Assembly (NCBI GenBank): GCA_947631845.1
Contig: CANRMY010000022.1
Location: forward strand, 1 to 37,355
Direction: 5' to 3'
Origin: an uncultured Oscillospiraceae bacterium
GTDB taxonomy: Bacteria; Bacillota; Clostridia; Oscillospirales; Oscillospiraceae
Length of the DNA stretch: 37,355 bases
The position numbers were made by a program, and so were the translations under genes. The notes under the pieces are model-generated. The model ran no database searches. It was not told where the DNA came from and saw only the letters and a program-made list of their open reading frames with translations. Positions 24,835-32,981 of the stretch are shown in pieces (the first letter of the stretch is position 1; each line of letters opens with the position of its first letter).

Positions 24835-26064
24835 GTGAAAGCGGAGAGAGCGTATCCAAAGGTGGTCGTGACGGCCAAGGGCCGGCGCTGGGCGGACACG
24901 GGGCACATGTGGATCTACGCCTCGGACGCGGCCTCAGAGCCGGAGGACTGTGAGAACGGGGCTCTGGTGGATGTGACGGGGCCGGGGGACGTGTATCTGG
25001 GCACCGGCTTTCTCAGCCGGGAGAGCAAGCTGCGGGTGCGGCTCGTCTCCCGCAACGCCAACGACCGGTTCGACGCGGCCTTTTGGGAGCGGCGCGTCCG
25101 CTACGCCTGGGACTACCGCAAGGCGGTCATGGGCGGGGACACGGGCTGCTGCCGGGTGATCTTCGGCGAGGCCGACGGCTTCCCCGGCCTGACGGTGGAC
25201 CGGTTTGAAAATCTGCTGGTGACCCAGACCATGTCGGTGGGGATAGAGCGGTTGAAGGACGTGATCTTTCCCCTTATTGTAAAGGTATTGCGGGAGGACG
25301 GAGCGCGGGTGGACGGGCTATTTGAGCGGGACGACCTGGCGGGCCGGGCCCTGGAGGGTCTGCCCCGGCGGAAGGGCTGGTATGAGCTCCCCGGCGAGGC
25401 CCACCCGGACAGCGCCGCGACGGAGATCCGCGAGAACGGCGTCGTCTACGCGGTGGACGTGGAGAACGGGCAGAAGACCGGCTTTTTCCTGGATCAGAAA
25501 TATAACCGGGCCGCCGTGGCGCGCCTTTCACGGGGGCGGCGGGTGCTGGACTGCTTCACTCACACCGGCTCCTTCGCCCTGAACGCCGCCCTGGGCGGGG
25601 CGGAGCATGTGACGGCGGTGGACGTGTCGGAGGCGGCCATTGAAATGGCCCGGAGGAACGCCGCGCGGAACGGGCTTGCGGAGAGGATGGACTTTCTTTG
25701 CGCGGACGTTTTTGATCTGCTGCCGGGGCTGGCGGCGGAGAATAAGCGGGCCTACGACCTGATCATCCTGGATCCGCCGGCCTTTACCAAGTCGCGGGCC
25801 ACCGCCGGCAGCGCCTACCGGGGGTATAAGGAGATCAACTACCGCGCCATGGCGCTTCTGCCCCGGGGCGGGTATTTGTGCACGGCCTCGTGCAGTCACT
25901 TCATGCCTATGGCGCAGTTTGAGAGGATGCTCCTGGAGGCCGCCCGGGACGCCGGCCGGGAGCTCCGGGAGGTGGAGGTCCGCAAGCAGGCCCCGGATCA
26001 CCCCATCCTGTGGAACGTGCCGGAGACGGAGTATTTGAAATTCTATATTTTTCAGGTGGTGTAA
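24835..26064 (+). CDS. Class I rRNA large-subunit methyltransferase (RlmI-like)
   Basis: The 409-aa protein resembles RlmI/YwbD-type SAM-dependent 23S rRNA cytosine-C5 methyltransferases. It has an N-terminal PUA domain (about 1-85), a central EEHEB-like domain with FGEADGFPGLTVDRFE, the GFFLDQKYNR motif before the Rossmann fold, SAM-binding VLDCFTHTGSFALNAA, the acidic TAVDVSEAA, and the catalytic-loop ILDPPAFTKS. RlmI homologues are about 395 aa. The GTG start has only a weak purine-rich site (AAGGGCGG), so the exact start is less sure than the function. It stands alone, divergent from the opp operon. Confidence 0.88.
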   Translation: MKAERAYPKVVVTAKGRRWADTGHMWIYASDAASEPEDCENGALVDVTGPGDVYLGTGFLSRESKLRVRLVSRNANDRFDAAFWERRVRYAWDYRKAVMGGDTGCCRVIFGEADGFPGLTVDRFENLLVTQTMSVGIERLKDVIFPLIVKVLREDGARVDGLFERDDLAGRALEGLPRRKGWYELPGEAHPDSAATEIRENGVVYAVDVENGQKTGFFLDQKYNRAAVARLSRGRRVLDCFTHTGSFALNAALGGAEHVTAVDVSEAAIEMARRNAARNGLAERMDFLCADVFDLLPGLAAENKRAYDLIILDPPAFTKSRATAGSAYRGYKEINYRAMALLPRGGYLCTASCSHFMPMAQFERMLLEAARDAGRELREVEVRKQAPDHPILWNVPETEYLKFYIFQVV

Positions 26065-26092
26065 GAGGGCCCCGATTTGGCGATTCTCACAG

Positions 26093-26121
26093 TTGCAAAG
26101 GGAGCGCTTTGGTGATATTAT
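26093..26121 (+). promoter_or_regulatory. Promoter of the decarboxylase operon
   Basis: TTGCAA (26093-26098) and TATTAT (26116-26121) are separated by 17 bp. A small hairpin, CGGGATT-GGAG-AATCCCG (about 26132-26149), lies at the very start of the predicted RNA and may stabilise it. Confidence 0.55.
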
Positions 26122-26190
26122 AAACTGGGTCGGGATTGGAGAATCCCGGTTGAAAGGAACCATTTTATCCCTGACGGAGGTAAAACGTAC

Positions 26191-27591
26191 ATGAAAAGGG
26201 TTCAGTTTACAGAGACGGTGCTGCGGGACGCCAACCAATCCCTGATGGCTACGCGCCTGCCCTACGCCGATTACGAGGCGATCCTGCCCACCATGGACAA
26301 GGCCGGGTATTACTCGGTGGAGTGCTGGGGCGGGGCCACCTTCGACAGCTGCCTTCGGTATCTGGGGGAGGACCCCTGGGAGCGGCTGCGGAAGATCCGG
26401 GAGCGGATGCCGAATACCCGGCTCCAGATGCTCCTGCGGGGCCAGAACCTCCTGGGCTACAAGCACTACCACGACGACGTGGTGGAGGAGTTCGTCCGGC
26501 TGTCCATCAAGAACGGCATCGACGTGATCCGCATTTTCGACGCCCTCAACGACTTCCGCAACATCAAAACGGCCTTTGAGGCCACCAAGAAGTACGGCAC
26601 CGAACGCACCGTGGCTTCCGGGTGCATCAGCTACACCCAGAGCCCCGTCCACACGGTCAAGAAGTATGTGGAGATGTGCCGGGAGCTGAAGGAGATGGGC
26701 TTCGACACCATCTGCCTGAAGGATATGGCCGGCACCATGTCCCCCGCCGAGGCGGAGGGGCTCATCAAGGGGATCAAGGACGAGGTGGGCGACATCCCCC
26801 TGATCCTCCACACCCACTGCACCACGGGCATGGCGTACATGACGCTTTTGAAGGCCGTGGAATCCGGCGTGGATGTGATCGACACCGCCACGTCCTGCTT
26901 CTCGGGCGGCACCAGCCAGGCCGCCACCGAGACGCTCTACTACGCCCTGAGCCAGCTGGGCATCGAGACGGGCCTGGACGAGAAGGTGATCAACAAGGTC
27001 AACGATTTCTTCAAGCCCGTGAAGCAGAAATACATCGACTCCGGGCTCATCAATCCCAAGTCCATGGGCACCGACGCCCAGGCGCTGGTCTACAAGGTCC
27101 CCGGCGGGATGCTCTCCAACATGATCGCCAACCTGAAGGACATGAACGCCATGGACAAGTTTGACGAGGCCCTGGTGGAGATCCCCAACGTGCGCCGCGA
27201 TCTGGGCTATCCCCCGCTGGTGACGCCCCTCAGCCAGATGGTGGGCAACCAGGCGGTGGTCAACGTTTTGATGGGCGAGCGGTACAAGCAGATCTCCAAC
27301 GAGATCAAAAACTACTTCAAGGGCGAGTACGGCATCGCCCCGGCCCCGGTGAGCCAGGAGCTTCAGGATCGGATCATCGGCGCGGGCAACGAGCCCGTGG
27401 ACTGCCGGATCGAGGACGCCAGGCGCACCGGGAAGGAGTTTGCCGACGCCAAGTCCGCCCTGGGGGATCTGGCGGAGTGCGAGGAGGACTACATGAGCTG
27501 GATCTGCTACCCCGACCAGACCATGAAGTTCGTGAAGGAGCGGCGGGAGCGGGAGGAGCACCACGTCCGCTACTCCATCGTGGAGGAGTGA
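26191..27591 (+). CDS. oadA: Oxaloacetate decarboxylase-type carboxyltransferase, alpha subunit without biotin domain
   Basis: The 466-aa protein matches the carboxyltransferase part of OadA and transcarboxylase 5S. It starts with FTETVLRDANQSLMATR, has the TICLKDMAGTM motif with the active-site lysine, metal ligands in HTHCTTG, and the C-terminal conserved carboxylase domain with PGGMLSNM and PPLVTPLSQMVGNQAV. It moves carboxyl from oxaloacetate (or a related 2-oxo acid) onto biotin. The usual C-terminal biotinyl domain is absent and is supplied by a separate gene two positions downstream. With the beta and gamma genes it forms a membrane complex that couples decarboxylation to Na+ export. 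The ATG follows GGAGG. Methylmalonyl-CoA decarboxylases use a different alpha subunit, which favours the Oad reading. Confidence 0.87.
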   Translation: MKRVQFTETVLRDANQSLMATRLPYADYEAILPTMDKAGYYSVECWGGATFDSCLRYLGEDPWERLRKIRERMPNTRLQMLLRGQNLLGYKHYHDDVVEEFVRLSIKNGIDVIRIFDALNDFRNIKTAFEATKKYGTERTVASGCISYTQSPVHTVKKYVEMCRELKEMGFDTICLKDMAGTMSPAEAEGLIKGIKDEVGDIPLILHTHCTTGMAYMTLLKAVESGVDVIDTATSCFSGGTSQAATETLYYALSQLGIETGLDEKVINKVNDFFKPVKQKYIDSGLINPKSMGTDAQALVYKVPGGMLSNMIANLKDMNAMDKFDEALVEIPNVRRDLGYPPLVTPLSQMVGNQAVVNVLMGERYKQISNEIKNYFKGEYGIAPAPVSQELQDRIIGAGNEPVDCRIEDARRTGKEFADAKSALGDLAECEEDYMSWICYPDQTMKFVKERREREEHHVRYSIVEE

Positions 27592-27596
27592 GCCGG

Positions 27597-27941
27597 ATGG
27601 ATCTGAAAATGAATCTGGGCGACGCGGCCATTGACGCCGTCATGGGCTACGCCATCGTCTTTCTGGGCATCGCCCTTTTAGTGCTGGTGGTGGTGCTGAT
27701 GGGCCGGATCATGAGCCGCAAAAAGCCCGCCCCCGCCGCCCCGGCGGCGGAGCGGCAGCCCGTCCCCGCCCCGGCCCCCGTCCCCGCCGGCCCCACGGCC
27801 CCCGGTACGGCGGGCGATCTGAAGCTCTACGGCACCCCCGACCGGGACGCCGCCATGATCATGGCCATCGTGGCCGACGAGCTGAAAATACCCCTCAATG
27901 AACTGCGCTTCATCTCAATTCGGGAGGTCAATAAGAAATGA
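27597..27941 (+). CDS. oadG: Decarboxylase gamma subunit (OadG family)
   Basis: The 114-aa protein has one N-terminal membrane helix (about 16-38), a basic stop (RIMSRKK), a Pro/Ala-rich linker and a small C-terminal domain (DRDAAMIMAIVADELKIPLNELRFISI). This is the OadG layout, in which the tail holds the alpha subunit to the membrane. It starts 5 nt after oadA, and its TGA overlaps the ATG of the biotin carrier gene. Confidence 0.85.
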   Translation: MDLKMNLGDAAIDAVMGYAIVFLGIALLVLVVVLMGRIMSRKKPAPAAPAAERQPVPAPAPVPAGPTAPGTAGDLKLYGTPDRDAAMIMAIVADELKIPLNELRFISIREVNKK

Positions 27942-28336
27942 AATATTTAGTCACACTCAACGGAAAGACCTACGAGGTGGAGGTGGAGCACGGCGAGGCC
28001 ATGCTCCTGGACGAATATGACGCCGCCGCCCCGGCCGGGAAGACCCCCGCCGCGCCCGCCGCTCCGGCGGCCCCCGCGCCCGTGCCCGCTCCGGCGCCCG
28101 CGCCCGCCCCGGTGGTGGCCGGCGGCGAGAGCGTCAACGCCCCCATGCCGGGGGACATCGTGAAGATCAACGTGAAGGCCGGCGACGCGGTGAAGGCCGG
28201 GGACGTGCTGGTGGTGCTGGAGGCCATGAAGATGGAGAACGAGATCATGGCGCCCCGGGACGGCACCGTGGCCCAGGTGGTGACCCAGAAGGGCGCCAAG
28301 GTGGAGACCGGCTCGCCCTTAGTGGTGCTGGCATAA
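27938..28336 (+). CDS. Biotin carboxyl carrier protein of the decarboxylase
   Basis: The 132-aa protein has a short N-terminal beta segment (MKYLVTLNGKTYEVEVE), a flexible Pro/Ala linker (about 33-62), and a biotinyl domain (about 64-132) with the EAMKMENE motif; K98 is the biotinylated lysine. The swinging domain carries CO2 from the alpha subunit to the beta subunit. Similar free-standing carriers occur in methylmalonyl-CoA and glutaconyl-CoA decarboxylases. ATGA overlap with oadG supports co-translation. Confidence 0.9.
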   Translation: MKYLVTLNGKTYEVEVEHGEAMLLDEYDAAAPAGKTPAAPAAPAAPAPVPAPAPAPAPVVAGGESVNAPMPGDIVKINVKAGDAVKAGDVLVVLEAMKMENEIMAPRDGTVAQVVTQKGAKVETGSPLVVLA

Positions 28337-28349
28337 GGGGGCGCGATCC

Positions 28350-29663
28350 GTGAACAACATCCTGGAGACCCTGAAAAAGCTGTGGATGGAATCCGGCTTT
28401 ATGGGCTTCTTTGAAAACGGCGGCTGGAAGTCCTTCATCATGATCATCGTGGCCCTGGCGCTGCTGTACCTGGGCATCAAGAAGAAGTTCGAGCCGCTTT
28501 TGCTGGTGGGCATCGCCTTCGGCACCCTGCTCACCAATCTGCCGGGCGCGGGCCTGTACCACATGGAGATGTGGGACGCCTACGTCTATGAGTGCCCCTA
28601 CGACGCGGCCAACGAGGCCATCCTTTACGATGTGGAGGAGGAGCGCGTCCTCTCCGTGGAGGAGTATATGGCCTCCCTCCCGGAGGACGCCCAGGAGCCG
28701 GAGATCATTGAAAAGCTCTCCTTCACCGACATCGCCCATATCGGCGGGCTTCTGGATATCCTGTACATCGGCGTCAAGGCCGGCATCTACCCCTGCCTCA
28801 TCTTCATCGGCGTGGGCGCTATGACCGACTTCGGCCCCCTGATCGCCAACCCCAAGAGCTTCTTCCTGGGGGCGGCGGCCCAGTTCGGCGTGTTCTTCGC
28901 CTTCTTCGGGGCGGTGCTCCTGGGCTTCAACGGCAACCAGGCCGCCTCCATCGGTATCATCGGCGGCGCGGACGGGCCAACGGCGATTTTGACGTGTATG
29001 CTCCTGGCCCCGGCGCTCCTGGGCCCCATCGCCATCGCCGCCTACTCCTATATGGCCCTGATCCCCATGATCCAGCCGCCCATCATGCGGGCGCTGACCA
29101 CGGAAAAGGAGCGAAGCGTCAAGATGGAGCAGCTGCGGGAGGTCTCCAAGACCGAGAAGATCGTCTTCCCCATCCTGGTGGCCGGATTCGTGATCCTGCT
29201 CCTGCCCTCCACCGCGCCCCTGATCGGGTGCCTGATGTTCGGCAACCTCCTCAGAGAGACGGGCGTCACCGAGCGCCTTTCCGACGTGGCCCAGAACGCT
29301 CTGATGAACATCGTCACGCTGTTTTTGGGTATCTCCGTGGGCGCTACCACCGTGGCCGCCCGGTTCCTCACCGTCAACACCCTGAAGATCGTCCTGCTGG
29401 GCCTCATCGCCTTCTGCTTCTCCACGGTGGGCGGCTTGCTGGTGGGCAAGCTCATGTATAAGCTCTCCGGCGGGAAGATCAACCCCCTCATCGGCGCCGC
29501 CGGCGTCTCCGCCGTGCCTATGGCCGCCCGGGTCGCCCAGGTGGAGGGCCAGAAGGCCAACCCCTCCAACTTCCTGCTGATGCACGCCATGGGCCCCAAC
29601 GTGGCCGGCGTCATCGGCTCCGCCATCGCCGCCGGATTCCTGATCAAGGTGTTCGGCGCGTAA
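28350..29663 (+). CDS. oadB: Na+-pumping decarboxylase beta subunit (OadB family)
   Basis: The 437-aa integral membrane protein carries the OadB/GcdB/MmdB signatures: GVGAMTDFGPLIANP, the intramembrane NGNQAASIGIIGGADGPTAI segment with the conserved Asp used for Na+ translocation, and the C-terminal GVSAVPMAARVAQ...HAMGPNVAGVIGSAIAAG. About nine to ten membrane helices are expected. It decarboxylates carboxybiotin and exports Na+. A hydrophilic acidic stretch after TM2 (about 70-118, with YDVEEERVLSVEEY) is longer than in the Klebsiella-type subunit. GTG start with AAGGGGG upstream, 13 nt after the biotin carrier gene. Confidence 0.92.
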   Translation: MNNILETLKKLWMESGFMGFFENGGWKSFIMIIVALALLYLGIKKKFEPLLLVGIAFGTLLTNLPGAGLYHMEMWDAYVYECPYDAANEAILYDVEEERVLSVEEYMASLPEDAQEPEIIEKLSFTDIAHIGGLLDILYIGVKAGIYPCLIFIGVGAMTDFGPLIANPKSFFLGAAAQFGVFFAFFGAVLLGFNGNQAASIGIIGGADGPTAILTCMLLAPALLGPIAIAAYSYMALIPMIQPPIMRALTTEKERSVKMEQLREVSKTEKIVFPILVAGFVILLLPSTAPLIGCLMFGNLLRETGVTERLSDVAQNALMNIVTLFLGISVGATTVAARFLTVNTLKIVLLGLIAFCFSTVGGLLVGKLMYKLSGGKINPLIGAAGVSAVPMAARVAQVEGQKANPSNFLLMHAMGPNVAGVIGSAIAAGFLIKVFGA

Positions 29664-29678
29664 CACTCGAACATATGC

Positions 29679-29933
29679 GCAAAGAAGCGGCTGGAACGAG
29701 ATTCCAGCCGCTTCAGCTTGTCAAAAAACTCAAATTCGTTATTTTTTCCGGCGACATGCGCGTCGGAAAAAATCCCTTTTGTCGCGCAAGTGTGCCGCTT
29801 TGCGGCGCGCGCAGCGCGACGGCAGGGAAAAATTTACTGAATTTCGCAAAATTCAGTAATTTTTCCCGCACGTTCCCTTTGTCGGAAAAAGCCCGTCAGG
29901 GCTTTTTCCGACAGTCTCAAGCCGCTTCTTTGC
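29679..29933. repeat. Hairpin-rich intergenic element with 14-bp terminal inverted repeats
   Basis: GCAAAGAAGCGGCT (29679-29692) and its exact complement (29920-29933) bound a 255-bp stretch made almost wholly of stem-loops: 29684-29714 (13-bp perfect stem), 29741-29773, 29825-29867 (about 19 bp with one bulge) and 29881-29912 (14-bp perfect stem). No gene is present. It fills the gap between the convergent oadB and SDR genes. The stems can end transcription from both sides, and the outer repeats suggest a mobile or folded RNA element. Confidence 0.55.
29881..29912. terminator. Strong hairpin serving the convergent oadB and SDR transcripts
   Basis: GTCGGAAAAAGCCC (29881-29894) and its perfect complement (29899-29912) surround a 4-nt loop; each strand carries T5 in its 3' arm. 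It sits 36 nt beyond the SDR stop codon. Confidence 0.55.
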
Positions 29934-29947
29934 TTTTGAAAACCGGA

Positions 29948-30748
29948 TTACGGACGCAGGCCCATGCCGCCCTCCAGGGTCAGCGTCTCGCCGGAGAGGT
30001 ATTTAAAGTCTGAGCTTGCAAGCTGGACGCAGACCCGGCCGATCTCCGTCTCCGGGTTGCCGTAGTGGCCCATGGGGGGCATGTGGACGTTGGCCTTGAA
30101 GGCCTCGGGGTAGGCGTCCTGGAAGTTCTCCAGCTGGGCGGTCCAGGCCAGGGGGCAGATCACGTTGACGTTGATGCCGTCCTTGCCCCACTCGGTGGCG
30201 GCCACGCGGGTCAGGCCCCGGATGCCCTCCTTGGCGGCGGCATAGGCGCACTGGCCGAAGTTGCCGAAAAGGCCCGCGCCGGAGGCGAAGTTGATGACAC
30301 TGCCCCTGGCCTCCTTCAGGTAGGGATAGCAGGCCTTCATGTAGTAGAAGGCGCTGTAAAGGCCGGAGTAGATGGCCAGGTCGAACTGCTCCGTGGTGTG
30401 GTCGGCCAGGGTCACCCCGGAGGCGGAGGCCTGGGCGTTGTTGATGAGCACGTCGATGCGGCCGAACGCCGCGATGGTGGCGTCCACCACCTTCTTCACG
30501 GCGGCCTCGTTGTCCGCTCCGGCGTTGATGTCCGCCTGGACGGGCAGGACGCGGATGCCGTAGAGCCGCTCCAGCTCCTCCCGGGCGTCCGTCAGCTTTT
30601 TCACATTGCGGCCGGTGATGACCAGATTGGCCCCCTCCTTGGCGAAGGCGATGGCGATGCCGTAGCCGATGGAGCCGGCGGAGCCGTCCTTGAGGGTGGC
30701 CCTGCCGCCGCCGGTGATGATCACGGTTTTTCCTGTAAGCTCTCCCAT
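29948..30748 (-). CDS. Short-chain dehydrogenase/reductase with an enlarged glycine loop
   Basis: The 266-aa protein is a classical SDR by its catalytic set, S156 in NFASGAG and Y169-K173 in YAAAK, plus the NNAQ structural motif (103-106). It ends with LTLEGGMGL, as SDRs often do. The cofactor loop is unusual: TGGG (12-15) and SIGYGIA (26-32) are separated by about ten extra residues (RATLKDGSAG), where TGxxxGIG is normally compact. The substrate cannot be assigned. It is the last gene after the two rubrerythrin genes, 17 nt from the fusion gene, so NAD(P)H chemistry linked to oxygen defence is possible but inferred. Start: ATG after AAGGAGG. Confidence 0.85.
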   Translation of the reverse strand: MGELTGKTVIITGGGRATLKDGSAGSIGYGIAIAFAKEGANLVITGRNVKKLTDAREELERLYGIRVLPVQADINAGADNEAAVKKVVDATIAAFGRIDVLINNAQASASGVTLADHTTEQFDLAIYSGLYSAFYYMKACYPYLKEARGSVINFASGAGLFGNFGQCAYAAAKEGIRGLTRVAATEWGKDGINVNVICPLAWTAQLENFQDAYPEAFKANVHMPPMGHYGNPETEIGRVCVQLASSDFKYLSGETLTLEGGMGLRP

Positions 30749-30765
30749 AGTGAGATCCTCCTTAC

Positions 30766-31860
30766 TTATTTAAAATATTTGTCCAGCAGTCCCTTCAAAG
30801 CCCTGCCATGTCGGGCCTCGTCGCGGGCCATCTCATGGACGGTGTCGTGAATGGCGTCCAGACCGTTCTTCTTGGCGCAGGCGGCCAGGTCGAACTTGCC
30901 CTGGGTGGCGCCGAACTCGCAGTCCACGCGCCAGGCCAAATTCTTCTTGGTGCTGTCGGTCATGTTGGGCTCCAGGTCGCTGCCCAGGAGTTCCGCAAAT
31001 TTGGCGGCGTGCTCGGCCTCTTCACGGGCGGCCTTGCGCCAGTAGTCCGCCATCTGCGCGTCGCCCTCCCTGTCGGCCACGCGGGCCATGCACAGATAAA
31101 GCCCTACCTCGGAGCACTCCCCGGTAAAGTTTGCCTTGAGCTGATCCAAAATATACTTCTTATCCTGGCCGCTGATGTCCGGGTTTTCCGCCACCGTCTT
31201 GCCGTAGACGCCGAAGGTGTGCTCCGCGGCGAGAGAGGCGTCCGGCTTCCTCTCCGTGAACCGGCTTCCGGGCACATGGCACACCGGACACTGATCCGGC
31301 GGCTCCGGCCCCTCGTAAACATAGCCGCACACAGGACAGACCCACTTCTTTACGGGCTTGCCGGCCGCCGGCGCGGGCTTGGCCGCCCGGGCCTTGATGA
31401 CCGTCTGATAGTAGTTGTAGGTGGCGCTGGGGGCGTCGGAGAGCACTTCGCCGTCGGTCATCTCCCCGATGAAGAGGGTGTGGGAGCCCAGGTCGTGGCT
31501 CTCCGTGACCTTCACGGACAGAAAGGCGTTGCAATATTTTGTCAGATACAGGAGCCCGTTGGCGCTCCTCGCCGTGTCCGCAAAGCCCGCCAGCTTGTCC
31601 GTATCCCGGCCCGACTGCATCCCGAAGCGCCTGAAAAGCTCCATGGGGGCCTCCTCCGTCAGGGAGCTCACGTTGAATTCGCCGGTTCGGGCGATCATAT
31701 CGTGGGTACATCCGCCCTTGATGGAGGCGACGGAGATACGGGTGGGGTTGGAGGCCGTCTGGACGGCGGTGTTGATGACACAGGCGTTGTCCCGGTCCCC
31801 CTCCCGCGCGGAGAGAAGGTAGACGCCGTAGCTCAGCTTATAGAGGGATTTTGTGTTCAT
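30766..31860 (-). CDS. Flavin reductase-rubredoxin-rubrerythrin fusion protein
   Basis: The 364-aa protein joins three redox modules. Residues 1-157 form a flavin-reductase-like FMN domain of the kind found in high-molecular-weight rubredoxin. A Pro/Ala linker leads to a short rubredoxin (171-200) with C175, C178, C191 and C194. Residues 210-364 form a ferritin-like diiron rubrerythrin domain with ExxH-type ligands ([15 protein letters not shown]). Electrons could pass from NAD(P)H via FMN and the rubredoxin Fe to the diiron site, reducing peroxide or oxygen in a single chain. The ATG follows AAGAGGTG. The C-terminal 62 residues are almost identical to those of the upstream rubrerythrin. Confidence 0.9.
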   Translation of the reverse strand: MNTKSLYKLSYGVYLLSAREGDRDNACVINTAVQTASNPTRISVASIKGGCTHDMIARTGEFNVSSLTEEAPMELFRRFGMQSGRDTDKLAGFADTARSANGLLYLTKYCNAFLSVKVTESHDLGSHTLFIGEMTDGEVLSDAPSATYNYYQTVIKARAAKPAPAAGKPVKKWVCPVCGYVYEGPEPPDQCPVCHVPGSRFTERKPDASLAAEHTFGVYGKTVAENPDISGQDKKYILDQLKANFTGECSEVGLYLCMARVADREGDAQMADYWRKAAREEAEHAAKFAELLGSDLEPNMTDSTKKNLAWRVDCEFGATQGKFDLAACAKKNGLDAIHDTVHEMARDEARHGRALKGLLDKYFK

Positions 31861-31873
31861 AGATCCACCTCTT

Positions 31874-31901
31874 GCAAAAATGGCCCTCGGCGCGGAGGGC
31901 C
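31874..31901 (-). terminator. Terminator or attenuator between the rubrerythrin and fusion genes
   Basis: GGCCCTC (31901-31895) pairs with GAGGGCC (31888-31882) on the minus strand, then ATTTTTGC. The ribosome site of the fusion gene follows at once, so read-through is needed unless a promoter was missed. Confidence 0.6.
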
Positions 31902-31925
31902 TATAGGATTTATGGGAAACAGAGA

Positions 31926-32513
31926 TTATTTAAAATACCGCTCTAAAAGTCCCTTCAGGGCTTTGCCATGTCGGGCCTCGTCCCGGGCCATCTCATGGAC
32001 GGTGTCGTGAATGGCGTCCAGGCCGTTGCGCTTGGCGCAGGCGGCCAGGTCGAACTTGCCCTGGGTGGCGCCGAACTCGCAATCCACGCGCCAGGCCAGA
32101 TTCTTCTTGGTGCTGTCGGTCATGTTGGGCTCCAGGTCGCTGCCCAGGAGCTCGGCGAACTTGGCGGCGTGCTCGGCCTCCTCAAAGGCGGCCTTCTCCC
32201 AGTAGAGGCCCACCTCGGGATAGCCCTCCCGGTGGGCGATGCGGGCCATGCACAGATACATGCCCACCTCACTGCACTCGCCCTGGAAGTTGGCCATCAG
32301 CTGCTCGTGGATGTACTTCTTGTCGCCGTCGGAGATGTCGGGGTTGTTCTTCACGGTCTTGGCGTAGACGCCGAACTCGTGCTCGGCGGCCAGCTTGGCG
32401 TCGCTCTTCATCTCGGTGAACTTACTGCCGGGCACCTTGCAGACGGGGCAGGACTCGGGGGGATTCTCCCCCTCGTAGACGTAACCGCATACGGGGCAAA
32501 CCCACTTCTTCAT
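31926..32513 (-). CDS. Reverse rubrerythrin (rubredoxin domain first)
   Basis: The 195-aa protein has an N-terminal rubredoxin ([14 protein letters not shown]...CPVCKVPGS) followed by a ferritin-like diiron domain (about 40-195) with EEAEHAAKF and DEARHG ligands. This order is the reverse of classical rubrerythrin and is typical of clostridial NADH-linked peroxidase/oxidase rubrerythrins that protect anaerobes from H2O2 and O2. An ATG at 32528 overlaps the GGAGG site; the one at 32513 lies 8 nt after it and starts the rubredoxin directly. It lies 41 nt after the Fur-family gene and is probably co-transcribed and controlled by it. Confidence 0.92.
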   Translation of the reverse strand: MKKWVCPVCGYVYEGENPPESCPVCKVPGSKFTEMKSDAKLAAEHEFGVYAKTVKNNPDISDGDKKYIHEQLMANFQGECSEVGMYLCMARIAHREGYPEVGLYWEKAAFEEAEHAAKFAELLGSDLEPNMTDSTKKNLAWRVDCEFGATQGKFDLAACAKRNGLDAIHDTVHEMARDEARHGKALKGLLERYFK

Positions 32514-32554
32514 AACATTTACCTCCATTTGTAAAGTAAAAATATATACACAGT

Positions 32555-32947
32555 TTAAGGCTGTATATCCTTATCCATGCAGTCCCGGCACAGGCCGGTC
32601 ATGCGCACCTCCACGCCCGTCACATGGCCGTGGGGGCCGTCGGCGAGACGCTCCAGGTCCATTTCGGGCAGCGCCACGTCCAGCACGGCGCCGCAGCTTT
32701 TGCAGACAAAGTGGCCGTGGGCGGAGAGATCCCCGTCAAACCGCTCCTGCCCGTCCACCACGCCCACGCTCCGGATGAGGCCCGCCTCGGCAAGGACGCG
32801 GAGATTCCGGTAGACGGTGCCCAGGCTCAGGTCCGGGTAGGTCTTGCGAAGCTCGCTGTGTACCCACTCCGCCGTGGGGTGACAGTGTACATCCCGCAAA
32901 AGGGCCAGGATGGCGTCACGCTTTACGCTCTTTCTTGCGGCGCTCAT
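32555..32947 (-). CDS. Fur-family regulator, PerR-like
   Basis: The 130-aa protein has the Fur winged-helix ([19 protein letters not shown], about 40-58), the regulatory-site stretch [21 protein letters not shown] (about 66-86) and a zinc site made from CKSC and CRDC. The context, rubrerythrins directly downstream, favours a peroxide sensor (PerR) over an iron or zinc regulator. It probably represses its own operon through the palindrome in its leader. It starts at an ATG after GGAGGGAG. Confidence 0.87.
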   Translation of the reverse strand: MSAARKSVKRDAILALLRDVHCHPTAEWVHSELRKTYPDLSLGTVYRNLRVLAEAGLIRSVGVVDGQERFDGDLSAHGHFVCKSCGAVLDVALPEMDLERLADGPHGHVTGVEVRMTGLCRDCMDKDIQP

Positions 32948-32963
32948 GCTGCTCCCTCCTAAC

Positions 32964-32976
32964 AGGAATGATTCCT
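32964..32976. promoter_or_regulatory. Probable Fur/PerR-type operator
   Basis: AGGAAT-G-ATTCCT is a perfect 6-1-6 palindrome placed just after the -10 element of the Fur-family gene. The 6-1-6 (7-1-7-like) layout is that of Fur-superfamily boxes, although the bases differ from the Bacillus PerR box. Confidence 0.6.
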
Positions 32977-32981
32977 ATTTA

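Noticed and set aside
24581-24838. 85-aa frame in the AT-rich gap between oppA and the RlmI-like gene
   Set aside because: No ribosome site and no family resemblance, and it overlaps the promoter of the methyltransferase gene.
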